Shown here: piece by piece, positions 36,598 to 49,030 of the stretch
Numbering within the stretch: the stretch's first letter is position 1
Layout: each line of letters opens with the position of its first letter
Assembly (NCBI GenBank): GCA_029891345.1
Contig: CM057009.1
Span: 231,747,178-231,811,177 of the forward strand
Direction: 5' to 3'
From: Dryococelus australis
Lineage: Eukaryota; Arthropoda; Insecta; Phasmatodea; Phasmatidae
Length of the DNA: 64,000 nucleotides
Program-made: the position numbers and the translations under genes
Notes under the pieces: model-generated
What the model was told of the DNA's origin: nothing
What the model saw: only the letters and a program-made list of their open reading frames with translations
The model's database searches: none

Positions 36598-39500
36598 GAA
36601 GAGCTGCAGAGGCGGTCTTCACTCGTTGAAGCAACCCGGTCGTCGTAGAAATGCATGTGGTTGGAGCATGTACTTCCCTCATTGCTGGTAGTACGGTTGC
36701 ACTCGTTTGGTGACGGCTGACTTTGGCATCTCGGTTGGCCCACAGATCGTGCATGGCGTACGGTGAATGCGGGTGCAGTAACTTGGGGCGACGTAATGTT
36801 GAGATGCTGTCTTCTCCTCCCGTGTCGTCCTCGCTGCTGCTAGTTGCTGCGATACTAGGGCACGGCTGTGGGCAGTTTACAGTTCGAGTCGGATGATCTC
36901 CGGGGATCAGTCGGAGTGGACTCAGATTATGATGATGCTGATGATGTTATTGTAGTAATCGCTGGTAATGCTGAGCATCTCCCAGACATTTCAACATCCT
37001 GCATGTCTGCTGTGTGGTCTGATGTGGTTGGCGAGCACTGTATGCAGGGCGCAGCATTTCCAACTGAAGCTCCTGTAAATGTTTACACACTGTGAGTTGC
37101 TGTTGGTCCTGGACGCGATGCATCTTGTCCAGGTTCTGCCGATATTTCTATGTTGTTGGTCAATGTAGTAAATAGTGCCGCAATGTCATGGTCGCTCGGT
37201 GTGGCGGCATCGACGTTGGATATAGTGATGTCAGTGGCAGCGAGCCATAAGGCATTTCGATGGTAAATGGCAGACCGGCCTCGTATCATACGTACATGGT
37301 AGTAAGTCTCATCTAATACCTTGCTGATAGTTTGTGGTCCACTCCATTTTGCTGCCAGCCCAGCACAAAATTCTTTTTTTCCTGCTGACTGTGGATGCGT
37401 ACGAACATAAACACATTGCCCAAGCTGGAGCTGTGATGGTGGATGCAGGCAACCAGTATGCTGCGTAGCTGCACTGATTTTCGTGCATGGTAGTATGCAT
37501 GCACGCTTGCTCCTCCCATCTTTTTCCTTTGTCCACTGGGCTCATGACACGGTCCTTCATCCCACTGTGGAACTCTCCTGGAAGGGGAAGGTCGCAGTCT
37601 TGGAACAGCTGGGCTGGTGTCATTCAGGTTGCCTGGTTCTACCTGGTGCGTAATGTAAACAAGATGGCCAGCAGTTGATCTGCCCAGGATGTGTGGTTTT
37701 CACCCATGCGTAAATGAAGCTGTAATTTGATGTCTTGATTTCTTCATTGAATTTTGTTTGCGCATGTATGGTACATGGCCATCATAGCTTGCTGTACTAC
37801 CCACTTGGTGCAGTAGTCTCGCCACGTTTTCCCGGTTAATTGCAAGGCACTGTCCCTTAACAGGTCACAGGGGTATCCCCAACAGGGGAAAATCTCTACC
37901 TCCAGTACTTTTGTAATTGTCTGCACACGTGCGCTCGTCACCACATAAGCCTCGACCCACCTCAAAAACAAGTCAATGATGATGAAAATGAGGTGTTTGC
38001 CTTGTGATGTGTGTGGATATGGTCCCACGAGGTCTAGGGCTACAGTTTTAAAAGGTTGTGATGGTTCGCATGGGCACTGTTGTTACATCCCATTGGTACT
38101 GCAGCTCTTGAAATGGTTACATGCTACACATGTGCTCACGAATTTTCGGATTTGAATTGTCACTCCTTTCCAGTAGAAATTTTTCAAAACATTTCTTGTT
38201 GTTTGTGCCATGCCAGGGTGTCCGGACACGGGGCTGGCATGCTCATATTGCAACACTGTGATGCCGGTTGCTTCTGGCACGAATACCCGTCATTTGTTGT
38301 TGTTGTCGTCTGACCTTATCTCCAGCGACCGTCCACGACATGCCATTTGTCGATGATCCCACGCACGCACTCCAATCTCCACTTCTCTGAAGTAGAACAT
38401 TGCCACTGTATGTTTTCGACCGTTCGAAGTAGCTCGCCGAAATTCTGGGTCAGTGGACACACAGTAATTTTGGCACATTTTGTTGCAGTGTTTGTTGACG
38501 TTGGTGACATGGAGGTAGGAGGAAGTATAAGATCCCATTCTTCCTTACCGTGGGCGATGTTGCTACCAGGTGTACGTGACTGGTGATTGGAGAGTTCGTT
38601 ATCGTTGCCTGCGACATGATTCACTTCGAAGTTAGAGGCTTGTTGGAACAGTGACCAGCATTTGAGTTTGCTACGGCTTTCTCGCACATTGTGTAGCCAA
38701 ACTAACAACAGTTGTCCGTTAGGAGGGCGAATCTTTGGTATTCGAGGAGTTGACAGTACCTCTTGACACTCCAGATCACCACCAAGCACTCCCTCTCATT
38801 TACGTCGTAACAATATTCTACTGCACTGAAATTGGCACTGCTGATGACGATGATCTATTGACTTCCGTCGTCCCATAGTTGGAAAAGGATGGTGCCGATG
38901 CCTTACTCGCTAGTGTCTGTTTGTAGGCACAATTGGCAGGTAGGGCCTTGATGTGCAAGGACTGGGCAATCACGAAAACACAGTTTGATTTCTGAAAGAA
39001 AAAAAAACTGTTGTCTTGCTCTTCCCGCCCCTGGAATTTCATGTTCAATGACACCAGGTGAGTGGTGTGGTGACAATGGCAAAATCTGCGACATATTCTC
39101 ATAGCCAGTTGGCTCGGCAGAAAAATTTCCGTACCTGTTTGCAGATGGTGGGTTACAGGTAGTCTTCAATTAGGCATAGCTGTTCTTCTCTCAGTCTGCT
39201 TCACCTCTCGTCCACCAGGCAGCCAAGAAATTGAATATCTGCCTTTCCAATGTGACACTGTTTGTGCAGGCGAGGCCATTCACTTCTAAACACTCCAGCA
39301 CCAATGATAGATATCGGATGTGGTCCTCCCAGCTTTCCGACCACATGACCACATTGTCGAGGTAGGCTAGGGCAAATCGCCTATGTAGCTGTCCAGGACC
39401 CTCACCATCATGGTCTAAAAAGTAGATGGTGCACATTTGAGGCCGAATGGCCTTGTGAAAAATTGAAACCTGCGACCGCCGGGTGTAGAAAAGGCTATCT

Positions 39501-39980
39501 TGTGGCAGTCTTCTCTTCGCACGGGCACCTGCCAGTACCCATTGTGCAGATCTATGGTCGTTAGGACCCGAGCTCAGCCCAAACTGTTGAAAGCGTTTTT
39601 GATATGAATGTATGGCGGTGGTACATTCTGAGTGACTTGGCTGAGTTTCATGAAATCCACACAAAAACGCCAAGTCCCATGTTTTTAGGTGCTAACGTTA
39701 AGGCAGAATTGTATTCACTGTGAGACGACTCGATGATGCCGTCCTGGAGCATTTCGACTATCTGTCCTTTATGATCTGTCTCTGATGTGGTTTGTATCTA
39801 CGTGGTCCATCGAATATGGGATTGTCTGTTGTCAATGCGATAGTGTGTTCAGCCACGGTGGAGCGGCACAGTGGATCGGCAGTGGTAAAAATATCCCAGC
39901 GTTCGTCAAGCTGACATTGAATAGCATCGCGAAAATTTTCAGGTGGTTCATGGTCCAGTTCATCCAGTAGGCGGTTCTTC

Positions 39981-40199
39981 GGCATGAACACAAAACATAA
40001 ACAAACAAGCTCCAGTGGTCGCACAAGGTCAAGTGGTCGTTGCGGTGCACACATGACATCTTATGTCAACACTGGATGAAAATTATAATGGCCATAAATA
40101 AAAACAAAAATACAGAGGATGTGCCACTCCACTGTTCTCGACGAGGCTGCGATGCTGCGAAGGGGCTGAATGTGAGGTTGGGGGAATGTGGAACACGTC
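39981..40199 (-). repeat. Terminal repeat (LTR part), right copy
   Basis: Direct repeat partner of 36387-36597; the upstream end of the reverse-strand Gypsy fossil. Confidence 0.8.
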
Positions 40200-42109
40200 A
40201 AAAGTGAATGTTAAATAAATAATTTACGTTATCATAAATGGTTACATAACACTTTTTATTCGACAGCAAATATGGAACTACTTTCCCTCTATTGTTACCA
40301 ATTTTACTGGGATCACTCAGCGCACCCATTAAAATATACGCAGGTAGGAGCAGTGACATTTTTCTGAGGTTGATTAAAAAGTAGTCACTTTGTTGTGAAC
40401 AGACATTACCTGGGTAAACCCAAAAATATTAAGTATTCGCGTTAAGCTCAGCTAAACATGGACATAACTAGAAGTGCAAAGTGAAAAACAAACAGGATAT
40501 AAGAGTAAGGTGGATAGAACCTGTTACTAATACTAACATAAGATTAGAAACAATTTGTAAAAATATGTGATTTATAACTATCTGATCATCGAATGTAAAA
40601 ATCGAAATAAATGAATCGTTTATGCCGACACATCGTAGTATTAGTCATTTATTTAATTATTGGCAAGAATCGAAAAAAACTAATCGATTTAGCTACTAAT
40701 CTAATCTTAATAGGCTATCGGTAACGTGAATGCGCGAAGCAGTGCTCTCTCAAAGAGTATTCATTAAATTGAGACACGTCCACAGGCTGCACGAATAAAT
40801 TAACTTAAAAAAATACTTCTATAATTGGTCCTGTAGTAGTCGGGGAAAATACATTTTACGTGTCAACGGCGAATTTTAATGATGATGCACGTGTCACGAA
40901 AATGAATTTAAACAAACATGAATTGAATCATTTGGGGGGGAAAAAGACATGTTACTAAACACTACGCATTTGCACTGGTGGAAATTTTTATCAAGTACTG
41001 CTTCAATATACCGTTTCTGACATATGGCTATGATTTGCTATTTTAACTACCTTAAGAAAACGATAAAATATACACATTAGTCGTTTACTGTAAGATTAAG
41101 GCCTACCGCAAAATACATAATCTAACCACACGGATAAAAACAAAATGTTTGGAACCAGCAGTGTTGAGTGACGTCACATTAATGGTGTCCATTGATTCGA
41201 ATAATTAATCGATACCGCCTTAACATATAAAATTGTTGAAAAGTAAATGTAGGCCTACTTACCTTTACTCAATACTCACGTCTTGACGGGACCTACTTTT
41301 CAGTATGTTTTCATTTTTGCGTAAGACCCTATTTACACACCTTTTCTATTAACCAGGGCACATTTACCTGGTACACATGCTGTTATTGTGGTAGTGAATT
41401 TCTGGGTTTTTCTTCGTAGATTTACGAGTGAATATTAATTGGAGATATACTTCTAAACAAATCCTCATCTAAATAAGCTGTTTCCGATATGTTTTCTGAG
41501 AGTGCTGTATTGGTATGTAAAGTATTCACAAGCAATGCTATTGCGTATAGGCTAATTGTAGCATTAAAATAATACCTACTCTGTATATGTGACATGTACG
41601 ATTCCTAGTGATTTATTTTATATATGCCTCACATTTCGTTAGTCGAATGTAATTGAAATAAAAATAACAATGTCTTATAATGCGTCTTACATTTCGTTAT
41701 CAAATGTTCCGATTGTTTGATGGTATTCAGACTGCGTGGGTGACATTCCTTGCCGGTGTAAAAATTATCTTCTGCTCGAGAAGTATTAACTTTATTATTT
41801 ATGGCACAGTATGGTGTGTCGTCGTATGGGATATTTGTAGTTTTTACTTTTTTTTTTAAGATGGTATTTTTGGGGAGCAAAAAAGTTTTTCATTCAATAC
41901 CTCATTGCACGTTTTTGTATTGATCCAACGTAACTATTAACAATAAATAATAAAATAATAAAGGGGCTGGCTGTGAAGATCAGGGGTGATATGAGTAAAT
42001 TACCATACAAGCATAATATGTAGACCTAGCACAGTGACCTACTAAACTGAGAAGTAAATAACATTCCAGTATCAACTGAACCAAATGTTACCAGTAGGCT
42101 GTTAATGCC
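40200..42109. other. No gene seen
   Basis: AT-rich sequence with scattered stops in all frames and no recognisable repeat structure. Confidence 0.5.
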
Positions 42110-42760
42110 TAAGGGCGCGTTTACACTGTAATAGTATGTTAGCTATCACGATGGTAGTTATCACTAAAGTGACAGTTACTGTGAGGTTAGGTCCAGTTTA
42201 CCATGTTTGAGACATGCTGTGATAGTTAACCTCAAAAGGGAAATGTCCAACAACACGTAAGTGTAAATACATTGATAGGCCCTACATTTAACGTATATCC
42301 TTTTGTCAAGAGTTTGATATTTGTGGGGCAGTTAAATATTGTGACAGGATATTAATGACATATAATAATATATTGTTCCTGTGGTTTATTATATGACAAT
42401 AAATATGCTGTCAGTACTGTCATGTCATACCTATATTATGATACATATGCTGTCATACCACCACATAGTGTAATAGCCGAAACAAATATTAACAATCAAA
42501 ATAATTCTGCAAAGTTACTGTAAACGTGCACACATGTACAAATTTGTGACCCACACTATCACGATAGTGATGCCACATGGTTTACACTACAATAGTTGCA
42601 TGTTTTGTCGGGACAGTTATCGCCTATCTAGCTTGAGCATAGCTATATATCACAATGGTGCGATAGTCTTAATCATGCAGTTTACATGGTGATAGTGCTG
42701 TGAGAGTACTCTTGCAATAGACACTATTGCACATTTCTATTGTGGTGTAAACGCACCTTA
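42110..42760. mobile_element. MITE with GCGTTTACAC ends
   Basis: A 651-bp unit bounded by TAAGGGCGCGTTTACACTGT and, read inward from the right, TAAGGTGCGTTTACACCACA. The interior repeats CTATCACGATRGT-like words, many near the ends, and has no coding capacity. Superfamily not certain. Confidence 0.65.
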
Positions 42761-43290
42761 ATTCAGCACTTTTGAAAGCACTACTTTAAGTTCTACTTTT
42801 CTCCTCATTGTATTCTTCCGTATGTAAAATGTACATTGCCATGGGCCTAGTGATTTTATTTATGCACCAGTTAGGTGGGAATGCAAAGTTTGCTATTGAC
42901 CTAAATGTGTTACTAATGTGTGGGTGGATTTGTATTCCAAAAGAAAAAACTCCTATCGATTTGCCATTAATTAAATAGCTACACTCACAATGTGTCTATC
43001 CGTAGAACTATTTTACTTAATTTGTTGCCAACTCAACTTAGGAGCTTGTAAATTATGCAGGTGTGTAACATACTGTAGCATATGTACAGTTAACAAGCAT
43101 TGATTTATTTTCCGGAGTTTGGTTTCCAAAGTGCTCACTTTAACTTAAACGGCCTCCAACATAGTGTACACTACACTAAAACAACAAAAATATCACAAGA
43201 AATCCAATTGTTTACAAATACTACAAAAGCACAGCAATTCAACCATTGTCTGGCTTATGTATTGATTTCCACATAGGTTCATTTTTGTAT
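42761..43290. other. Non-coding, fragments of dispersed repeats
   Basis: The stretch 42766-42870 matches 34660-34760. The stretch 43125-43160 (AAAGTGCTCACTTTAACTTAA and GGCC) resembles the right end of the MITE at 58887-59120. Confidence 0.5.
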
Positions 43291-46200
43291 TTAATCAAGG
43301 AAATTCTTTAGTGCATTTAAAGGTTCAGCAAGTTTTGCAAAGTCGGGAATAAATTTAGCATAGAAACCAACCATTCCAAAGAATCGGCGCATACCTCTAA
43401 CATTCTTAAGAGCTGGGAAATTTACAATGGACCGAATCTTTTCCGGATCCATTAAAAGTTGTCCTCCACAAAACACAAAAGCCAAGTACTTCACATACCA
43501 TGTTATCTTCGCCGGATTTACGGTTAAACCTGGATCACGCAGAGCAGACAAAAAAAGCTTTAAATGTGTGGAATGTTCTTCAAAGGTATATATCCCATTG
43601 CTATATATAAATACGTCGTCAATATAGGTGAACAAAAACTTGTATTAATATTTACGTAGCACTTGAAACAAAATTCTAGACATGTCCTGAGGCCCACAAT
43701 TTACTGCCACAGGTAGACGTTTCCATTGAAATTGCCCCCACGGGGTCATAAATGCCAAAATCTCACGTGATTTAGGATGGAGATCACACTGTAGGAAAGC
43801 CAAGTTTAAGTCAAATATTGAAAATTTCACCCTACCAACATGCTGAAAAACACTCAATGATGGGTAATGTGTCTACATAAATTTTATTATTCACCTTAAG
43901 GTAATCTCAAATAATCATGAACTGCCCTGGCACCTTTTTTGGTAGAAAGCAGGACTAAAGTATAAACTACTTGAAGGCTCCATGATATCTGATCTTGCAA
44001 CTCAGCAATTAAGCCATTAAACACTATAATTTTTGGAGGTTCCACCCTATAAGGTATAGATAACACTGGCTCCTGATCTTTTAAACATAAAACTATTGGA
44101 CAGAAGTCATATATATTGTACCAAACCATTGTACATACATACATACACTCGCAATTAGGCTACCGCCCGGTGGCGAACTCTCTCAACTCTCCTTCACTCA
44201 ACCAACTCCTTTTTCACTCCCTTCCTGAATTTACCAACCCCTCTCACAGATACCAATTCCTCCCTCAACACATTCCACTCCCTCACAGACCTCACAAGCA
44301 TGGACTGCCTACCTCGCTCCGTTCTCCTCCACACCCTCTGAAGCTTCTCACTGTTGTTTCCTCTTCCCCTAAACACCCCCTTACTTAGCTTGCAGTGTAG
44401 CCCTCCCCATCCTCCCTCTTCATTCACCACCCTGTACATCCTGACTAACCGTTCAACTTTCCTCCTGTCCTTCAATGAGCTCCATCCCATTTCTTTCATC
44501 ATCACTGATGGCCTATAGTTCCCTTCTTCCTCATCATCCTGCCCTTGTCTTCTCCACCTACCCTTCACCCATCTTGCTGCCTTTCTCTGCACCTTTTCCA
44601 GTTCTCGCACCTCCACCTCCACATACGGGTCCCATAATGCTGCAGCATATTCTGACATTGGCTGTACCATTGTGCCATATGGCTTCTCCTTCACCTCACA
44701 GCTGACTCCCTTCAGCACCCTTCCCAGCATACCCAGAGCCTTTCTTCCCTTTGAAACCATCCTCTCTACCTGTTTTTTTTATCTGAGGTATTCCTGCAGT
44801 ACAATCCCTAGATACTTAAATTCTGCTGCTTCTTCTATCTCTTGTCCCTCCCATCTGTACATGTCCCTGCTTATCATCTTCTTCCTTGTGAACCTCACTA
44901 CCTTAGTTTTTCTTACACTTATCTTCATTTTATTTTTTCTGGTCCACAACCATATCTTATCAGTGTCCGCCTGCAAATTTCCGCCCTCCTCTCCCACCTT
45001 AGCATATACAACACAATCGTCTGCAAACAATCTGATTTTTCCCCTAATCCCCAAACCCATGTCATTTACCATTATGGTAAATAACAAAGGACCCAGCACG
45101 CTTCCCTGTGGTACCCCTGACGTAACCTCCTCTTCCTCCGATATTGCCTCCCCCACTTTCACCCTCTGCCTTTACCCCCTGAGAAAGTCCCGTATCCATT
45201 CCACTACCCTCCTGTCTGGTATCAGCACCTCCACTTTCCTCCTCAATGTTCCATGGGGCACCTTATCGAATGCCTTCTCAAAATCTATGAAGCAGGCATT
45301 CACCTGCTTCCCCTCATCAACTATCTGCACCAGATCCTCGTAATAACCCAGCCAGCTGAGTCTCACATGAGTAACCCCTCCTGAAACCATGCTGGGACTC
45401 CTCCAACCAATTCCTATTGTTCATAACCCTCACCACATACTGCACCACCAGCCTCTCCATTACTTTTCCTGTACTTGATGTGAGACTCACCAGTCTGTAG
45501 CTGCCAGGCCTCCCCCTATCCTCTCCCTGCTTGTGTATAGGTATCACCATAGCATCCTTCCAATCTTGTGGTAACTTACCCTCTCCTAAGGACTTTTTAA
45601 ACAGTACTTCTAAATATTTCGCCAACTCCTTGCCACCAAACTTTAGTGCTGCGTTTCCTATCCCATCTGGTCCCCCTGCCTTACTGCTCTCCAAACCCCT
45701 AATTACCTTTTCTATCTCCCACTCCCTCATCTTAAACTCACTATACACCCCCCGAGCCCTGTTTGCCCCCCTATTCCAACCCTTCTTTGCCTCAAACACT
45801 GACAAGTACTGTCCTTGCAGCATCTCCAATTTTTCTTGGTCATTTGTCCCATGCCTACCATCCCTTCCTGTTAGCAGAGGGATCCCTTCCTCTCCTCCCC
45901 TTAACCTCCTAACATACCTAAACAATTTCCCCCGTTCCTTGCATTGACTGCTTTACGTAGTGACCAAATTTAGGAGTAATTACATCTGCAAAATCTTGAC
46001 ATATTTAATTTGTTTTTCTTGTATTTCTGTATTTTCTGTAGCCGAAATCTCTTGAAAAAGAATTTTTTTAAAGTAACTTTAACCGGATAAGTTTTACAAA
46101 AGTCAAATACAAGCTCCTGCTTATACACATTCATACTAGCATTAGTCTTATCTAAGAAATCTACACCAAGCAACAAATCTTGACTAAGCCCTTGCAATAT

Positions 46201-46650
46201 CCTAAATTCCCATTTCCAGGAGAAACTATACAATTTAGTTTTAAATTTAGCAACACACTGGGAATTAATCACCTCTCCATTTGCCATTGAGAATCCAAGA
46301 GTTTCCTGCTTGAACACTTTAATTAACCCTTTGGGTAAATAATGCAATAGATAGTTGCAATAACTATGACTAATTAGGGAACTGGTCACCCCAGAATCCA
46401 CCAATGCAGAAGTTATAATTTTCTCAACAGCAACTACAGATACATATTGTAACCTATGCCTACTCTCATAAGTCAGACTAGTAATACTGTTGCTACCCAT
46501 AACCTTTTCCCACTGAGGGCACTTAGCCCCAACATGGTCTTTCTTTTTACAATAAAAACACAATTTCCTTATATTGAATACCCAAATTACTAGATGTTCT
46601 GTTTTCTCCATCAGTTTGAGTACCGCTGCTCTACCACAAAACACTTTTCC
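43291..46650 (-). mobile_element. Ty3/Gypsy fossil, interrupted by a LINE
   Basis: Reverse-strand element. At its upstream end (46644-45970) is a CCHC knuckle (CFYCKKKDHVGAKC) followed by a retroviral-type aspartic protease region (ALVDSGVTSSLISH, LLLGVDFLDKTNASM). Downstream (44144-43291) lies RT sequence (LKDQEPVLSIPYRVEPPK, TYIDDVFIYSN and the YLAFVFCGGQLL region, ending with FGMVGFYAKFIPDFAKL). A CR1/L2-group LINE (44137-45945) sits between the protease and RT parts. The element is a fossil with multiple breaks. LTRs were not identified. Confidence 0.88.
44137..45945 (-). mobile_element. CR1/L2-group LINE, 5'-truncated
   Basis: A reverse-strand non-LTR retrotransposon of about 1.8 kb with a (TGTA)n 3' tail (44137-44152 region). 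Upstream endonuclease sequence is absent, as expected of 5' truncation on insertion. The RT contains SSKAGGPDGIGNAALKFGG, WKDAMVIPIHKQGED, SYRLVSLTSSTGKVMERLV, ESQHGFRRGYSCETQLAG, FIDFEKAFDKVPHGTLRRKV, VTSGVPQGSVLGPLLF and the catalytic FADD (near 44995). The post-RT region ends with MLVRSVREWNVLREELV. One frame change near 45360 and in-frame stops near 45165 and 44770 break it. Few lesions for 1.8 kb suggest it is much younger than the Gypsy element it entered. Confidence 0.9.
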
Positions 46651-49030
46651 TTTCTATTCCTCCTCAAAAACCACATATTAAAAAAAAAAAAAAAACCTAG
46701 TCAGGTGATTTGTTTGTGCACAAACAAAACACGAACAACGCCCTCATTTATTCACCTCTTCCATGTACTTTTTTACTACCTTAGCTGATTTTTCTCCTAC
46801 ACAATTGTGCTAAGTTATCTCTACTTTGGAAACCAAAGTTAGAAGTTGCGCTGAAGTAGTTGGCATGGTAGAAAAAGCAAAAAAATCTACTGTTCTGGGG
46901 CAACAAGTTATGGAACGTTACTTGCGTAAAGTATTCTTCCGGACATGGGATCCTAATAACTCCTACAATTCCCATAATGTCAGAAACAAACTCCCTCATG
47001 GTATGGTTGGGCAACTAGGATCTCTCCATTAATTTTAATCAAAACTAAGAAATCGCAATATTACTTGCTACAAGTTTGAAGACAGCATTATACACTCAAA
47101 TTGTGTCCCAATTTTCTTTACGGCCTAAGCTGAAAATGGGTTGAAACTCATTGGGAACCTTAAAAGTTGCGACTGCATAGACTAACTTGCGCTGACACGT
47201 GTATAAGGTTAATATGGCGTTAAAGGGCAACAAAGAATGCCACAGTGGAGGGTGGTTTGGTATCCTGCAAATCTGGGAGTTTAGTCATTAAACTAGAAGG
47301 AAAATACTTTAAGGCCCTTATTACTGCGTTGAACTCACTCCTGCCACTGGCTCCTTCAGTGCTGTCCCCTCCGCCATTTCCTTGTTTAATGAGCCCATTG
47401 GCCTTAATGCAGAGTTCAGCTATCCCGTTGGCGTAAAGCACTTCCACCCCCGCCTACGTTGAGAAGTTGGGTTAGCGCGGCTTTTGACAGATGTTGAATC
47501 CAACCTGTAGACATTTCTCCTGTTACTATCTTTAATAAACACTAACAACATTTCCATGGACATACACTTTCTTAACATTTTTATTCCATCTACACACTAT
47601 TTCAAACAGTTCATGTACGAAGTGTACAAAATACACAATTTTCACGCAATCCTGGGCACAACGCCTGCTGTAAAACAGCAGTGTATGCAACTTGCAACCC
47701 TTTGTTATGTCCTACACTGTAGGACAACACAAGTTCAGCCATTTCAAACAAAAAACAAAATCAACGTAAGATACCGTCTAGCAGAGAATATATTTAGCAG
47801 CAGAAAAATGGTCTCAGAATTACAGTGACACTCATGAGAGCTCTTTGAAATATAATTATATTTTATATCTTCCAGAATATACACTACCAGACACAGAAAC
47901 ACAAAGTTACAACCATCTACCCCAACCGACTGGCAAACAATTGAAACATTATCACTACCAAAAATACCATTACATATATTATTTTCCCCGATACATAAAA
48001 ATTCTTTAAAATATATATGCCTCACTAGTCACATTTATTGAGGCTAACTTAAACTTGGTAATATTTGACATTGATCTTTAAATCTCATAGCATTTACTTG
48101 ACTAGAAATCATTATAAATATATATTTTGTCCACACGGACATTCTGATCACTTTTACCTGGATCAGAGCAATATTCCTTTAAAATTTATTGAATGTCAGG
48201 AAAGACAATTATTTTTAAAATAATTAAATACTGAAGTTAATTTTATATGTCTCTGTCCACACAGACATTTTTGACTTTTATTATGTCCACAAGGACCCTT
48301 AAATTTACCATTATCATTTACTGTGGTTTCCAAAATTTTATAATACAGGAAAAATTATTAAAAACCATATACTACAATTCTACTCAGCATTTCTGTACGC
48401 ATAAATATGTTTTGTTACTCTCCATATTTTCAACGTTGGTTTATAAAGTGAAATTTACTTTAACATCTTTTGCAAAATCCTGAAAAGGAATCAACCTTCC
48501 AAAACTAGCAATAAAAGTGGAAAATTCTACCACTACTACCAGGACCATCAAAAGTCCATTTTCTACCTTTGATCTTAAGGACCCTATCTACACATGGTGT
48601 AATACTTAAATTTTTGTCAGACCCCAGCAGCCATCTCTGACACGAGACAGGACTGCGAGGGGTATAAATACTGGCAAACCCTAGGGGAGTGACCTCCTCC
48701 CTAACAGGACATAATGAGACATATTTAAAAAAAAGCCAATCATAATTAAATCCCCATCAGAACTTCTAGATTATTATATCATTTCTGAGAAATATTGTGC
48801 AGACAGCATCCTTTTTTGTTCAAAATACGCAGTGAACATGCCAACCGCACTACACCAGCGCCCTGCGGCGGAGCGACGTCAAACTTCCAACAGCAGACAG
48901 TTTGCTCATGAAGGCCAGAGACATGGCACACATTGTGCCGGGGTGCTCATTTATTCATATTATGCATGATATGTCAGTGAAACTTCATGTGTGCGTTACT
49001 GCAGTAATGCCAATGTCCAACATTAGGTAA
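46651..49030. other. Mostly non-coding
   Basis: Includes an A-run at 46680-46695 and a reverse frame at 47220-47447 listed separately. Three short palindromic words of the type GTCCACANRGAC lie at about 48129, 48251 and 48284. No other gene was seen. Confidence 0.5.
47220..47447 (-). CDS. Short Gly/Ser-rich frame, possibly from a dispersed repeat
   Basis: A reverse frame of about 75 residues with non-AT-rich codons: NGLIKQGNGGGDSTEGASG, NAVIRALKYFPSSLMTK and LQDTKPPSTVAFFVAL. The composition stands out against AT-rich flanks. I have an impression that similar stretches recur in arthropod sequence collections as part of a repeat, but I cannot verify that here. No domain or function can be named. 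Confidence 0.25.
   Translation of the reverse strand: MEVLYANGIAELCIKANGLIKQGNGGGDSTEGASGRSEFNAVIRALKYFPSSLMTKLPDLQDTKPPSTVAFFVAL

Larger units (their letters stand above)
36387..40200 (-). mobile_element. Ty3/Gypsy LTR-retrotransposon fossil with terminal repeats
   Basis: Reverse-strand element. A direct repeat of about 210 bp marks both ends (36387-36597 and 39981-40199) and reads, on the element strand, from TGACGTGTTCCACATTCCC. Parts in order on the reverse strand: RT (40054-39191: IVEMLQDGIIE-type start, RRFQFFTRPFGLKCAPSTF); RNase H (about 38880-38640, FSAVEYCYDVNERECLVVIW); integrase zinc domain (38280-38083, HPGMAQTTRNVLKNFYWKG and CVACNHF); integrase core (38028-37744); and C-terminal domain (about 37623-37083). 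It is old, with many breaks. Its RNase H is close in sequence to that of the 23.7-27.8 kb fossil, so the two are related lineages. Confidence 0.88.

Noticed and set aside
44475-45343. Forward frames of up to 223 residues over the CR1/L2-group LINE
   Set aside because: Antisense shadows of the reverse-strand RT, with C/T-rich low-complexity composition.
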